Assembly: GCF_001618005.1 (NCBI RefSeq)
Contig: NZ_LQXA01000007.1
Span: 1 to 52,127 of the forward strand
From: Clavibacter tessellarius
Lineage (GTDB): Bacteria; Actinomycetota; Actinomycetes; Actinomycetales; Microbacteriaceae
DNA length: 52,127 bases
Direction of reading: 5' to 3'
Position numbers and translations under genes: made by a program. Below are positions 7,518 to 16,021 of this stretch, one piece after another (the stretch's first letter is position 1; every line of letters begins with the position of its first letter). The notes under the pieces were generated by a model that did not search any database, was not told the origin of the DNA, and saw only the letters and a program-made list of their open reading frames with translations.

Positions 7518-8153
7518 GTGACCTCCGACGACGACGCGACCCCCGAGCGCGGTCGCCGCGCCGACCGCGGACGCCGCTCCGCCGTCGCGCCCGCCCGCGC
7601 CCGACGCCTGCCGACTCCGCCGAAGGCGGCCGTCCCGGCCGTCCCGCGCCGGACGGTCCGGGACCCGGCCGAGACCGAGGTCATCCGCCGCCCGTCGGAG
7701 CGGGACGTCGCGCGCGACGCCGCCCGCGACCGCCGCGACGCCGCCCGCGACCGCCGCGACGAGGACCTGCCGGGCCCCGCCTGGCTGCCGCGCTGGATCC
7801 GCCGGGTGGACCGCCGCGTGCTCGTCACCACCGCGGTCGGCATGCTCGTGGCCGCCCTGATCGGCGGGGCCGTGGCCGCGTACGGACTGGGCCTCATCTT
7901 CGTCACCGACGCCTGCGACGTGGACGCGTACGTCTGCGACGATACCCTGTTCACGCTCGGCTACGGGCTCGCCGTCGCCGGCCCGCTGCTCCTCACGGGC
8001 ATCGCGCTCCTCGTCGCCCTCGTCGGCATGATCCGGGGGCGCACCCGGCCGTGGCTCGTGCTCCTGATCGGGGTGGCCGCGTCGCTCGCGGCGTACGTCC
8101 TCGGCGCGGTGCTCGTGCTCGTGGCCGTGCCCGGATCCTCGCCCGTCACCTGA
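7518..8153 (+). CDS. Membrane protein with an Arg/Ala-rich cytoplasmic head
   Basis: This 211-residue protein has a basic, disordered N-terminal region (about 1-95) with an RDAARDRRDAARDRRD repeat, then three predicted membrane helices at about 103-127, 149-170 and 180-202. A pair of cysteines (DACDVDAYVCDD) lies in the loop after the first helix, probably outside, and could form a disulfide. The GTG start at 7518 is supported by a TAGTCT box 6 nt upstream. No family is recognised. It lies between xthA and a response regulator but is probably a single-gene unit. Confidence 0.75.
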   Translation: MTSDDDATPERGRRADRGRRSAVAPARARRLPTPPKAAVPAVPRRTVRDPAETEVIRRPSERDVARDAARDRRDAARDRRDEDLPGPAWLPRWIRRVDRRVLVTTAVGMLVAALIGGAVAAYGLGLIFVTDACDVDAYVCDDTLFTLGYGLAVAGPLLLTGIALLVALVGMIRGRTRPWLVLLIGVAASLAAYVLGAVLVLVAVPGSSPVT

Positions 8154-8296
8154 CCCGGGAGCCGCCATACACCTGTCCCGAGCGGGCGCTCCGGCGGCGC
8201 GGGCGCCGCACCGCCGTTCCGCTAGCGTGGGAGGCCGGACGCGCGCGACGCGGATCCGGGGGATCGGCCGCACCACGCGGCATGCGAGGGGGCGTA

Positions 8297-9154
8297 GTGG
8301 ACAGCGGACGAGTGGCTCTGGTCATCGAGGACGACGGCGACATCCGCCAGCTGCTCGAGGTGGTCCTGCGCCAGGGCGGCTTCGCGGTGCACTCCGCCGG
8401 GACCGCGTCCGAGGGCGTCCGCCTCGCCGCTGAGGTCGCGCCCGACGTCATCACGCTCGACGTGGGCCTGCCCGACTTCGACGGCTTCGAGGCCGCGCGC
8501 CGGATCCGCCTCGTGAGCGACGCGTACATCGTCATGCTCACGGCGCAGGGCGAGGAGGTCGACACCCTGCTCGGCCTCGAGGCCGGCGCCGACGACTACA
8601 TCGTGAAGCCCTTCCGGCCGCGCGAGCTCCGCGCCCGCATCTCGGCGATGATGCGGCGCCCGCGCGGCGGCGGCGACTCCCCCGCGGCTCCGGCGGCTCC
8701 CGCCTCCCCGGCCGCCGACGCCGCGGATCCCGCGGACGAGCCCGTCCAGCCCGCCGCGTTCGCCACCACCACGACGGTGTCGCCCGCGCTCCCCACCGAC
8801 GCCGCGCCCGACGACGCCCCGGACGCCGACGTCCTCCGCCACAACGGCCTCGTGCTCGACGGGGGCACCCGCCACGTCACGGTCGACGGCGAGCAGGTCG
8901 ACCTCACCCGCACGGAGTTCGACCTGCTCGCCTCCATCCTCGCGAGCGGCGGCCGGGTGCGCACCAAGGGCGACCTCGTGCGGGACATCCGCGGCGGCCC
9001 GTACGCCGTCTCCTCCTCCACCGAGCCGGAGGAGCGCGCCGTCGAGGTGCACCTCGGCAACCTCCGCCGGAAGCTGCACGACGATCCGCGTCAGGCGCGG
9101 TGGGTCCAGACGGTGCGCGGCGTCGGCTACCGGCTCGCGCCGCCGCGCGACTGA
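8297..9154 (+). CDS. OmpR/PhoB-type response regulator
   Basis: This 285-residue DNA-binding regulator begins with a receiver domain (about 6-120) with an intact active site: acidic E11/D12, phospho-acceptor D55 in ITLDVGLP, T82 and K104 in YIVKPF. A long Ala/Pro-rich linker (about 120-185) precedes the winged-helix effector domain, seen from LTRTEFDLLASIL to the final VRGVGYRLAPP. The GTG at 8297 is preferred to the ATG at 8282 because GAGGGGG lies 4 nt before it. The likely sensor is the histidine kinase at 10309-12006, which lies on the opposite strand beyond an Hpt-like gene. A strong hairpin follows the gene. Confidence 0.92.
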   Translation: MDSGRVALVIEDDGDIRQLLEVVLRQGGFAVHSAGTASEGVRLAAEVAPDVITLDVGLPDFDGFEAARRIRLVSDAYIVMLTAQGEEVDTLLGLEAGADDYIVKPFRPRELRARISAMMRRPRGGGDSPAAPAAPASPAADAADPADEPVQPAAFATTTTVSPALPTDAAPDDAPDADVLRHNGLVLDGGTRHVTVDGEQVDLTRTEFDLLASILASGGRVRTKGDLVRDIRGGPYAVSSSTEPEERAVEVHLGNLRRKLHDDPRQARWVQTVRGVGYRLAPPRD

Positions 9155-9184
9155 CACCGGGGCGACCGGACGCGGGCGCGCGAG

Positions 9185-9216
9185 GCCGCCGCGGAGCCGG
9201 TGGGCTCCGCGGCGGC
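9185..9216 (+). terminator. Hairpin terminator between the response regulator and the Hpt-like gene
   Basis: A perfect 14-bp stem (GCCGCCGCGGAGCC with its complement) closes on a GGTG loop. No T-tract follows on either side, as is common at high GC. It lies between convergent genes and could serve both. Confidence 0.6.
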
Positions 9217-9346
9217 TGCGCCGTGGATCGGGGTCCCCTCGGGTGGGATCCCGGTCCCGTCATCCGATCCGGCCTGTCGCGGGAGCCGGTCGGGCGTGCA
9301 CCTCGACCGTCGGGTCGGCCGCGGGCACGGGTCTGGTGGGGCGGCC

Positions 9347-10021
9347 TCAGTCGGGCGCGGCCCCGGACGAGGCGCGGATCCAGGACCGCATCGCGTCCAT
9401 GCTCCGCTCCCCCGTCTCGCCGATGCCGGCGAGGAGGAACCGCGCCGCCTCCGGACGCCCGCCGCGGATGGCCGACTCGAGCTGGGCGGCCGCCGCGCTC
9501 AGGCGGAGCGCGCCCACCATCGCGGCCGAGGACTTGACGCTGAGGCAGGCGTCGAGGGCCGCGTCGCGGTCGCCGTCGGCCACCGCCTGAGCGAGGCGGT
9601 CCCAGCGGCTCGGCCACAGGTCGACGTAGAAGCGCAGGAAGGCGATGCAGGCGTGCTCGGCGTCCGGGAGCGCGTGCGGCTCGGCGGCCTGCAGCGCGCG
9701 CGAGGGGGCGCCGACCGGGCGGGGGGACCCGGCCGGCGCCTGCCCGCGTCCCGGTGCGGGGGCACCACGGGACGCGAGGCGGTCGTCCGGACGGGGGGAT
9801 CCGGACGACGGGTTCCCGCGGCGCGGCTCGGGGTGGCCGCGCTGCGGGGTCACGTCTCCTGGTGCGGGTACGCCGGGAGACGCAGCGGGGGTGTCCGTCG
9901 GGGGGACGACGGACAGTCGGGCGGGACCGGGCACGTCCGACAGCTCGACCAGCAGCTGCTCCAGGACGCGGACGTCGAGGAGCGGGGGGAGCTGCGGGGC
10001 ACGGGCGGCATGGGCGTTCAC
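9347..10021 (-). CDS. Hpt-like protein lacking the phospho-accepting histidine
   Basis: The C-terminal 100 residues fit a histidine phosphotransfer four-helix bundle, from FLRFYVDLWPSRWDRLAQAV to the helix ending in MDAMRSWI. At the place where Hpt proteins have HxxKGxxxxxG, this one reads LSVKSSAAMVGA: the Lys and the VGA turn are kept but the His is Leu. An upstream helix-like segment (LLDVRVLEQLLVELSDVPG) is separated from the bundle by about 100 Pro/Gly/Arg-rich residues. It lies between a histidine kinase and a response regulator, so an adaptor or decoy role in that pathway is likely, not phosphotransfer. The GTG at 10021 is the best start but has no strong ribosome site. Confidence 0.68.
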   Translation of the reverse strand: MNAHAARAPQLPPLLDVRVLEQLLVELSDVPGPARLSVVPPTDTPAASPGVPAPGDVTPQRGHPEPRRGNPSSGSPRPDDRLASRGAPAPGRGQAPAGSPRPVGAPSRALQAAEPHALPDAEHACIAFLRFYVDLWPSRWDRLAQAVADGDRDAALDACLSVKSSAAMVGALRLSAAAAQLESAIRGGRPEAARFLLAGIGETGERSMDAMRSWIRASSGAAPD

Positions 10022-10234
10022 GCCCGGCCGCCGACGAGCGGAGCGGAAGGACCGGCCAGGCCGACGGCGGGTACCGTCAGCGCATCCGCGTACCCGGTAC
10101 GGCACCCGGTGCGCGCGGCTCGGGTGCCGCTCGCGGGGTGGTCGTGGGGGGTCATCCGGTCCTTCGATCGCTCGTGTCGGACGGGTGGGAGGCCCGCCGT
10201 GGCACGAGCCTGCCAGCGCCGCATGCCGGTTCGA

Positions 10235-10263
10235 CTCAAGTTGTGGACAAGATCAGCTCAAGT
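10235..10263. promoter_or_regulatory. Pair of CTCAAGT direct repeats upstream of the Hpt-like gene
   Basis: CTCAAGT occurs at 10235-10241 and again at 10257-10263, 22 bp apart (two helical turns), in the 287-bp gap between the kinase and the Hpt-like gene. OmpR-type regulators bind direct repeats of this kind, so autoregulation by the neighbouring regulator is possible. The rest of the gap shows nothing distinct. Confidence 0.25.
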
Positions 10264-10308
10264 CGGCGCGCCCATGGCAGGGCGGACCGAGGCGGGTCAC
10301 GCCGGGGC

Positions 10309-12006
10309 TCAGGATCCCGGGGCCGGCGGCCGGACGCGGAGCGGGATCCGGACCCGCATGGTGGTGCCGACGCCCACGGCGCTCTCCACCTCGATCCGCC
10401 CGTCGTGCGCGTCGACGATGGAGCGCGTGATGCTGAGGCCGAGCCCGACGCCCGCGACCGTGCTGGCGCGCGCGGAGCTGGTGCGGAAGAAGCGCGTGAA
10501 GAGCTGGGCCGTGTCGTCCTCGGACATGCCCACGCCGTCGTCGCTCACGCAGAGGTGCAGCTGGTCGCCTTCCACGCCGACCTCGGTCGTGACCGTGCCG
10601 CCCTCCGGCGTGTACTTCACCGCGTTGCTGAGGAGGTTGTCGAGCACCTGGCCGATGCGCACGGCGTCCACCTCGGCGACGAGCTCCTCGTACTCGGGCT
10701 CCACGAGCGCGACGCCGCTCGAGCGCGCGTGCGGCCGGATCACGTCGAGCGCGTTCTCCACGATCTCGCCGACGTCGACGAGGTTGCGGTTCACGGCGAG
10801 CCGGTGCTGCGCCGCCGTGAGCAGGTCGCCGATGAGGCCGAGGAGGCGCTGCGCGTTGCGCTCCACGATGGCGAGGCGGGCCGCCGTGATGCGGTCCTCC
10901 AGGTCGTCCTCGACCAGGTCGTCGGCGATGAGCTCGATGTAGCCGAGGATCGAGGTGAGCGGCGTCTTCAGCTCGTGCGAGACGCTCGCCACGAACTCCT
11001 CGCGCTCGGTGACGGCCAGGGCGAGGGCCGTGACGTCGGTGCTCACGACGACCATGCCGAGGGAGCGCCCGTCCGCGGCGACGAGCGGCGAGACGGAGGC
11101 GAGCACGGCCTTCTGCGCGCCGCCGTCGCCCACCCAGTACACCTGCCGCGCCATGGCCTCGCCCGCGCGGGCCCGCGCGACCATCTGCCGCTCGGGCGGC
11201 ACGACCGTGGTGCGGTCCTCCTCGTAGACCAGGCCGCCGATGATCGGGTCGGCCGGGTCGAGGGGGTCGGCGAGCGTCATCAGCTCCACCGACGCCCGGT
11301 TCCGCAGCATGATCCGCCCGGTCGGGTCGAGCACCACCACCGTGTCGTCGATGGCGTCGAGCACGCCGTCGATGATCGTGTTCCGCTGCTGCAGGTCGTC
11401 GAGCGTGGCGGTCAGCTCGCGCTCGATCTCCTCCAGGCGCGCGTGCTGTCGGAACAGCTGCTGCGCGAGGAGGTTCACGGCGACGGCGACGAGCAGCATC
11501 ACGACGGGCAGCACGACGAGGTGCGACCACTCGGTGGTGTTCGAGGGCAGCGAGCCGGATCGGATGAAGGGGAGCGCGAGGACCACCGCCGTGCCGATGG
11601 CGCCCAGCCAGAGCACGTGCAGCGCGAACGCGTACGCGAGCCAGACGACGGGGAAGACGAGGAGGAACGACGTCGACGGCACCTGCGCGCGGATGGCGTC
11701 GTGGCAGAGGGCGAGCGCGACGAAGTCGAGCATCGGCAGGAGCGCGACCCAGCCCCCGTCGACGCGGTGCCACGGCACGGCCGCGGCGGCCACCGTGACG
11801 AGGACCGCGATCACGGCGCCCACCACGAACCCCGGGTCGGCCACCGAGGCGAGGTCGCCCAGGCCCGCGACGAGCCCGACGACCGCGAGGCTCAGGATGA
11901 AGGGCATCTGCGCGTGCAGCGGCTTCGAGAGCGTCATGCTGCGGAGCGCGGCGGGGAGGCGGGAGGCACGATCGCGCCGTACGGCGGAGGGGGCCTGCTC
12001 GCTCAC
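10309..12006 (-). CDS. PAS-domain sensor histidine kinase
   Basis: This 565-residue membrane kinase has six predicted helices between about residues 36 and 182 with very short loops, so the signal is probably sensed in or near the membrane. A linker helix follows, then a PAS-like domain (about 208-330), the dimerisation domain with phospho-acceptor H344 in SVSHELKTPLTS, and the ATPase domain with N-box DNLLSNAVKYTP (about 456-467), DDGVGM and GVGLGLS. The GTG start at 12006 is in a divergent gap with the MOSC gene; a TAGGAT box about 40 nt upstream may be its -10. The OmpR-type regulator at 8297 is the likely partner, with the Hpt-like protein between. Confidence 0.9.
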   Translation of the reverse strand: MSEQAPSAVRRDRASRLPAALRSMTLSKPLHAQMPFILSLAVVGLVAGLGDLASVADPGFVVGAVIAVLVTVAAAAVPWHRVDGGWVALLPMLDFVALALCHDAIRAQVPSTSFLLVFPVVWLAYAFALHVLWLGAIGTAVVLALPFIRSGSLPSNTTEWSHLVVLPVVMLLVAVAVNLLAQQLFRQHARLEEIERELTATLDDLQQRNTIIDGVLDAIDDTVVVLDPTGRIMLRNRASVELMTLADPLDPADPIIGGLVYEEDRTTVVPPERQMVARARAGEAMARQVYWVGDGGAQKAVLASVSPLVAADGRSLGMVVVSTDVTALALAVTEREEFVASVSHELKTPLTSILGYIELIADDLVEDDLEDRITAARLAIVERNAQRLLGLIGDLLTAAQHRLAVNRNLVDVGEIVENALDVIRPHARSSGVALVEPEYEELVAEVDAVRIGQVLDNLLSNAVKYTPEGGTVTTEVGVEGDQLHLCVSDDGVGMSEDDTAQLFTRFFRTSSARASTVAGVGLGLSITRSIVDAHDGRIEVESAVGVGTTMRVRIPLRVRPPAPGS

Positions 12007-12105
12007 GTGACCCCCCGGTTGCGGTCATCCCCGTGCCGCTCGTCGATCCTAACCGGCGGTGGAGGATCCGCCCCGGACGCCTGTACCCCGTGATAAGGGG
12101 GGCCG

Positions 12106-12111
12106 TAGGGT
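12106..12111 (+). promoter_or_regulatory. -10 box of the MOSC gene (leaderless)
   Basis: TAGGGT lies 6 nt before the ATG at 12118. Confidence 0.5.
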
Positions 12112-12117
12112 CGATGG

Positions 12118-12756
12118 ATGACCGATCTGCCCCACGAGCGCCGCGTGGAGATCGCGCACCTCGTGGCCTCCCCCGTGCACCGCCTCGAGGGGCGGCCGGC
12201 GGACGGCCCTCGGGACGAGCCGGGAGAGCCCCCGTCGCGCCGCAGCGTGCGGATCCGGGCCGGCCTCGGAATCGTAGGCGACCGCTACTTCGGCCAGCGC
12301 GCGCACCGCACAGCCGCGGTCACGGTGATGGCGGTCGAGGCGGTGGAGCGCGTGGCGGAGGAGCTCGGTGTCGAGAGCGGACTGGATCCGGTCGAGACGC
12401 GGCGGAACGTGCTGCTCCGCGGCGCCCCCGTCGACGCGCTCCGCGGCATGCGCTTCAGCCTCGACTCGGGCGACGGACCCGTGGAGTTCCAGGGGCACCG
12501 GCCCGCGAACCCGTGCGCGTGGATGGACGTGATGCTCGCGCCCGGCGCCTTCCGCGCGCTGCGCGGCCGGGGCGGCGTGCGCTGCGAGCCGCTCGGGGAC
12601 GGGATCCTCACGGTGGGACCCGCCGTCCTCCGCACCGAGCGGCCTGTGGAGGGCGTGCCCGGCGAGCCCGCCCCGCGCGGAGCGACCCGCGGGGACGCGA
12701 CCGGCGGGGACGCGACCCGCGGGGACGCGCCCCGCGACGGGGTGCGCCTGTTCTGA
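12118..12756 (+). CDS. MOSC domain protein
   Basis: This 212-residue protein carries a MOSC domain, a fold that binds molybdenum-cofactor-type ligands or moves sulfur. Signs are GIVGDRYFGQ (about 51-60), TRRNVLLRG (about 98-106), the GMRF turn, and PANPCAWMDVM (about 128-138) with the conserved Cys. The C-terminal tail from about residue 180 is a run of RGDA/GGDA units encoded by a near-exact 15-bp repeat and is probably disordered. The start follows a TAGGGT box. No molybdenum-cofactor gene is nearby, so the substrate is unknown. Confidence 0.85.
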   Translation: MTDLPHERRVEIAHLVASPVHRLEGRPADGPRDEPGEPPSRRSVRIRAGLGIVGDRYFGQRAHRTAAVTVMAVEAVERVAEELGVESGLDPVETRRNVLLRGAPVDALRGMRFSLDSGDGPVEFQGHRPANPCAWMDVMLAPGAFRALRGRGGVRCEPLGDGILTVGPAVLRTERPVEGVPGEPAPRGATRGDATGGDATRGDAPRDGVRLF

Positions 12757-12818
12757 CGCGCCCCGCCGCGCGGCGGCCGACGTCCGTGCGCCGCGCCGCG
12801 CGGTTCCGCGGATCCGCC

Positions 12819-13727
12819 CTAGTGGACGGGCGTGCCGCCCGTGACCGCGATCGTCTCGCCGCTCGTGAAGCTCGACTCCTGGCTCGCGAGGAACACGTAC
12901 GTCGCCGCGATCTCCGCCGGCTGGCCGGGGCGGCCGTAGACCGACTGGGATCCGAACTCCTCGACGTCCGACGCCGACTGGCCGACGGGCTGCAGCACCG
13001 TCCAGAACGGGCCGGGCGCGACCGAGTTGACGCGGATCCCCTTCGGCGCGAGCTGCTGCGCGAGCCCCTGCGTGAAGTTCCGGATCGCGCCCTTCGAGAC
13101 GGCGTAGTCGATCTTGTCGGGGCTCGGCTGGTACGCCTGCGACGAGCTGGTCGTGATGATGCTGCCGCCCTTGGGCAGGTGCGGGATCACGGCCTTGCTC
13201 AGCCAGAACAGCGAGTAGACGTTCGTCTTCATCGTGCGGTCGAGCTGCTCGGAGTCGAGGTCGAGGATGTCGTCCTCGTTGCGCTGGTAGCCGGCCACCA
13301 TCACGAGGCAGTCGAGGCCGCCGAGCGCGTCGACCGAGGCCTGGACGATGTCCTGGCAGGTCGTCTCGTCGGAGATGTCGCCGGGCACGAGCGCGGCGGT
13401 GCGCCCGTCGGCCTCGATGGTGGACGCGGTGTCGCGCGCGTCCTCGAGCTCCTCGTCGAGGAAGTTGAGCGCGATGTCGGCGCCCTCGCGCGCGAACGCG
13501 ATGGCGACGGCCTTGCCGATGCCGGAGTCGGCGCCCGTGATGAGCACCTTGCGGCCCTTCAGGCGGCCGAAGCCGACGTAGCTGTCCTGGCCGTGGTCGG
13601 GGGTCGGCTCGAATCTCAGCTCGTCGCCTGGGCCCGTCTGCTCCTGCTGCGGGAACGGCGGGGACGGGTACTGCGCGATCGGGTCCTGGATCTCGTACTG
13701 GTTGCCGCCGTTGCGGATCTCGCTCAT
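12819..13727 (-). CDS. Short-chain dehydrogenase/reductase (YghA-like)
   Basis: This 302-residue NAD(P)-dependent oxidoreductase has a 50-residue N-terminal extension (YEIQDPIAQYPSPPFPQQEQ) typical of the YghA/general-stress SDR subgroup. The cofactor motif is ITGADSGIGKAVA (about 63-75), followed by the SDR NAG-region variant MVAGYQRN, and the active-site Ser, Tyr and Lys appear in TTSSSQAYQ and YAVSKGA. The end SFTSGETIAVTGGTPVH is typical of the subgroup. The ATG at 13727 follows GGAAGG by 8 nt. Related proteins are often induced by general stress; the substrate is unknown. Confidence 0.88.
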   Translation of the reverse strand: MSEIRNGGNQYEIQDPIAQYPSPPFPQQEQTGPGDELRFEPTPDHGQDSYVGFGRLKGRKVLITGADSGIGKAVAIAFAREGADIALNFLDEELEDARDTASTIEADGRTAALVPGDISDETTCQDIVQASVDALGGLDCLVMVAGYQRNEDDILDLDSEQLDRTMKTNVYSLFWLSKAVIPHLPKGGSIITTSSSQAYQPSPDKIDYAVSKGAIRNFTQGLAQQLAPKGIRVNSVAPGPFWTVLQPVGQSASDVEEFGSQSVYGRPGQPAEIAATYVFLASQESSFTSGETIAVTGGTPVH

Positions 13728-13826
13728 GCGATGCGCCTTCCTTGGTCGGTCGTGGGGTCCCTTCCACCCTGGCCCGGCGAGCGCGCGGCGTCCGGGGAGG
13801 CGGAGGGGACGTCGGCCGTGCGCTCC

Positions 13827-13832
13827 TACGAT
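13827..13832 (+). promoter_or_regulatory. -10 box of the ASCH gene (leaderless)
   Basis: TACGAT lies 6 nt before the ATG at 13839. Confidence 0.5.
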
Positions 13833-13838
13833 CGGTGC

Positions 13839-14276
13839 ATGACGACGACGCCCGAGTCCGACCTCCCGACCGTCGAGTTCGCGTTCCCGGGGCCGCTGCG
13901 GGATCAGCTCGTGGCGGCGATCGTGTCGGGCGAGAAGACCTCGACGAGCTCGCTGCTCATCCAGTACGCGGTCGACGGCGAGGAGCTGCCGGTCGTCGGA
14001 TCCCGCGGCACCGTCATCGACTCGGAGGGGCGGCCGGTGCTCGTGACCGAGACGACGGCCGTGGAGATCCGCCGGCTGGCCGACGTGCCGCTCGCGCACG
14101 CGGTGGACGAGGGTGAGGGCTTCACGACGGTCGCCGAGTGGCGGGACGGCCACGAGGAGTTCTGGACGTCGCCCGAGGTCGTGGCGGAGCTGCCCGCGGG
14201 GTTCCGCCTCGACGACGACACCGAGATCGTCATGGAGCGCTTCCGGGTGGTGGGCACGGCGGATCGACCCGCCTAG
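13839..14276 (+). CDS. ASCH domain protein
   Basis: This 145-residue protein matches the ASCH/YqfB fold, a PUA-like domain linked to RNA binding or to amide hydrolysis of modified cytidines. The diagnostic GEKTSTSSLL lies at about residues 28-37, with VGSRGTVIDSEGRPVLVTET and EGFTTVAEWRDGHEEFW after it, as in the family. The start at 13839 is set by the TACGAT box upstream. Its TAG stop at 14274-14276 is also the first half of the -10 box of the next gene. RNA-binding or enzymatic activity cannot be told apart here. Confidence 0.83.
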   Translation: MTTTPESDLPTVEFAFPGPLRDQLVAAIVSGEKTSTSSLLIQYAVDGEELPVVGSRGTVIDSEGRPVLVTETTAVEIRRLADVPLAHAVDEGEGFTTVAEWRDGHEEFWTSPEVVAELPAGFRLDDDTEIVMERFRVVGTADRPA

Positions 14277-14279
14277 GGT
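14274..14279 (+). promoter_or_regulatory. -10 box of the GH114 gene, overlapping the ASCH stop codon
   Basis: TAGGGT lies 6 nt before the ATG at 14286; its first three bases are the stop codon of the ASCH gene. Confidence 0.5.
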
Positions 14280-14285
14280 CGGGTC

Positions 14286-15161
14286 ATGCGCCCCCTCCTC
14301 TCCGCCGCCCTCGTGACCGCCGCTCTCGTCGCCCTGTCAGGCTGCGCGTCCGCGGATCCGCGCCCGGCCTCGGCCCCGACCGGCGAGGCCCGCTCGGCCC
14401 CGGCGACCGGCGTGCTCGCGACGGAGACCACCGTGGGCATCACCCTCCCGCCCGTGGGGACCGGCTTCGACTACCAGCTCGGCGGCGCCTCCCCCGTGCC
14501 CGCGGGCGCGGGCATCGTCGTGCGCGACAGCACGGACGAGCCCGCCGCGGGCGCGTACGGCGTCTGCTACGTCAACGGGTTCCAGACGCAGCCGGGCGAG
14601 ACCTGGCCCGACGACCTCCTGGTGCAGGGCGACGACGGGCCGCTCGTCGACCCGAACTGGGACGACGAGTTCCTCCTCGACACCTCGACCGCCGCGAAGC
14701 GCACGGCCATCGCCGCCCGGCAGGCGACGGCGGTCGATCGCTGCGCCGACGCCGGCTTCCAGGCCGTGGAGTTCGACAACCTCGACTCGTGGAACAGGTC
14801 CGAGGGGGCGCTCGACGAGGACGACGCGCTCGCCCTCGCGACCCTGCTCGTGGATCACGCGCACGGGCGGGGCCTCGCCGTCGCGCAGAAGAACACCACC
14901 GACATCGGCGCGCGCGGCCGGGACGAAGCCGGCTTCGACTTCGCCATCGCCGAGGAGTGCGACCGCTGGAAGGAGTGCGCGGCGTACACGGCCGTCTACG
15001 GACCGCACGTGCTCGACGTCGAGTACACCGACGACCTGCGCGACACGGTCGAGGGCGCGTGCGCGCGGATCCTGGCGCTGGACCCCGCGCCCCGCGCCAT
15101 CGTGCGCGACCGCGACCTGGTGCCGGCGAGCGAGGACGGATACGCGTTCGCCGCCTGCTGA
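14286..15161 (+). CDS. GH114 endo-alpha-1,4-polygalactosaminidase-like lipoprotein
   Basis: This 291-residue exported protein has a lipoprotein signal (LVALSGC, lipid-bearing Cys about residue 20). The rest is one glycoside hydrolase 114-type TIM barrel. Recognisable pieces are GVCYVNGFQTQPGETW (about 92-107), FLLDTSTAAKRTAIAARQ, AGFQAVEFDNLDSW (with acidic residues expected at the active site), GLAVAQKNTT, FAIAEECDRW and VLDVEY. Family members cleave alpha-1,4-galactosamine polymers found in fungal and bacterial exopolysaccharide. The target here is therefore probably a neighbour's matrix or a competing fungus, which is inference. It is transcribed from its own leaderless-type promoter. Confidence 0.85.
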   Translation: MRPLLSAALVTAALVALSGCASADPRPASAPTGEARSAPATGVLATETTVGITLPPVGTGFDYQLGGASPVPAGAGIVVRDSTDEPAAGAYGVCYVNGFQTQPGETWPDDLLVQGDDGPLVDPNWDDEFLLDTSTAAKRTAIAARQATAVDRCADAGFQAVEFDNLDSWNRSEGALDEDDALALATLLVDHAHGRGLAVAQKNTTDIGARGRDEAGFDFAIAEECDRWKECAAYTAVYGPHVLDVEYTDDLRDTVEGACARILALDPAPRAIVRDRDLVPASEDGYAFAAC

Positions 15162-15182
15162 GCGGATCCCGGCGCCCCGTGA

Positions 15183-15188
15183 CACGAT
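15183..15188 (+). promoter_or_regulatory. Weak -10 box of the gene at 15195
   Basis: CACGAT lies 6 nt before the ATG; the first base departs from TANNNT. Confidence 0.3.
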
Positions 15189-15194
15189 GCGGGG

Positions 15195-15947
15195 ATGGAC
15201 GACGACGACCGGCGCGCGGAGATCGCGGAGCTCGTGGAGCTGCGCCGCCGGGTCTTCGGGCCGGACGCGGAACCGGGCGACGCCGACGCGCTCGCGCGGC
15301 TCCGGGAGCTGGAGGGGCGCGGGCGCGCGCGACGCGAGCGGACGGCGGATCCCGAGGCCGGCGACGGCGACGATCCGCGCACGGATGACCCGGGCACCGA
15401 CGACGACCCGCACGTCGACGACGCCCGCGACGGCGGACCCGCGGACGCGCCGCCGCGTCACGGTGCGCGCCGGCCGCGCATCCGCCCGCGCCTCGCCGCC
15501 GTGTGGGCCGCCTCGGTCGTGATCGCCGCGCTCGCCTCCGCGGGCGCGACCGCGTGGTGGCTCGACGACGATCGCGACACGGTCGCGGAGCTCGCGCTGG
15601 AGCCGCCGCCGGTGCCCGACAACGCGACCTACCTGTCGGTCGACACCGGAACCATCGCGAAGGGATCGCTGTTCGCGCCGTTCCACGGGATCTCGGTGGC
15701 GCGCGTGCCGATGATCGAGTCGTCCACGGGGGTCGAGGAGATCTGCCTGGTCGCCGGGCCCGCGGAGCAGGACGGGGCGGTGAGCGGTCCGGCCGGCTGC
15801 GCGACCGGCGCCGTCCCCGCCCGCACCGCGATCGTCATCACGGCCGACCAGCCGCAGGAGCTCCGCGACGCGTTCCCGCTCGGCACCACGCTGACCTTCG
15901 AGCTGGAGGCCGACGGCGAGACGGTCCGGGTGCGCACCGTCGGGTGA
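15195..15947 (+). CDS. Single-pass membrane protein of unknown function
   Basis: This 250-residue protein starts with a short charged helix (DRRAEIAELVELRRRVFG), followed by a long Asp/Pro/Arg-rich disordered stretch to about residue 95. One predicted membrane helix lies at about 101-122. The extracellular part has two cysteines (EEICLV and AGCATG) that may pair, and a beta-rich end (TTLTFELEADGETVRVRTVG). The layout, disordered cytoplasmic region plus one helix plus outer domain, is common in actinobacterial envelope proteins, but no family is recognised. Confidence 0.75.
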   Translation: MDDDDRRAEIAELVELRRRVFGPDAEPGDADALARLRELEGRGRARRERTADPEAGDGDDPRTDDPGTDDDPHVDDARDGGPADAPPRHGARRPRIRPRLAAVWAASVVIAALASAGATAWWLDDDRDTVAELALEPPPVPDNATYLSVDTGTIAKGSLFAPFHGISVARVPMIESSTGVEEICLVAGPAEQDGAVSGPAGCATGAVPARTAIVITADQPQELRDAFPLGTTLTFELEADGETVRVRTVG

Positions 15948-16021
15948 CGCGGGACCGCGTCGTCCTCTCCCGATCCGCGGACCGGCGAGCGACGGCGGAT
16001 GCGATAGGTTGTGTGCTGTTC

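Noticed and set aside
7715-7764. Tandem repeat CGCGACGCCGCCCGCGACCG (read as a possible operator)
   Set aside because: It lies inside the coding region and encodes the RDAARDRRD repeat of the membrane protein.
6500-7954. Long upstream extension of the CoiA-like frame
   Set aside because: It is antisense to xthA and a membrane-protein gene, and its sequence is low-complexity.
12665-12735. Short GC-rich repeats considered as a CRISPR-like array
   Set aside because: They are 15-bp in-frame repeats encoding RGDA units in the MOSC protein tail, with no spacers.
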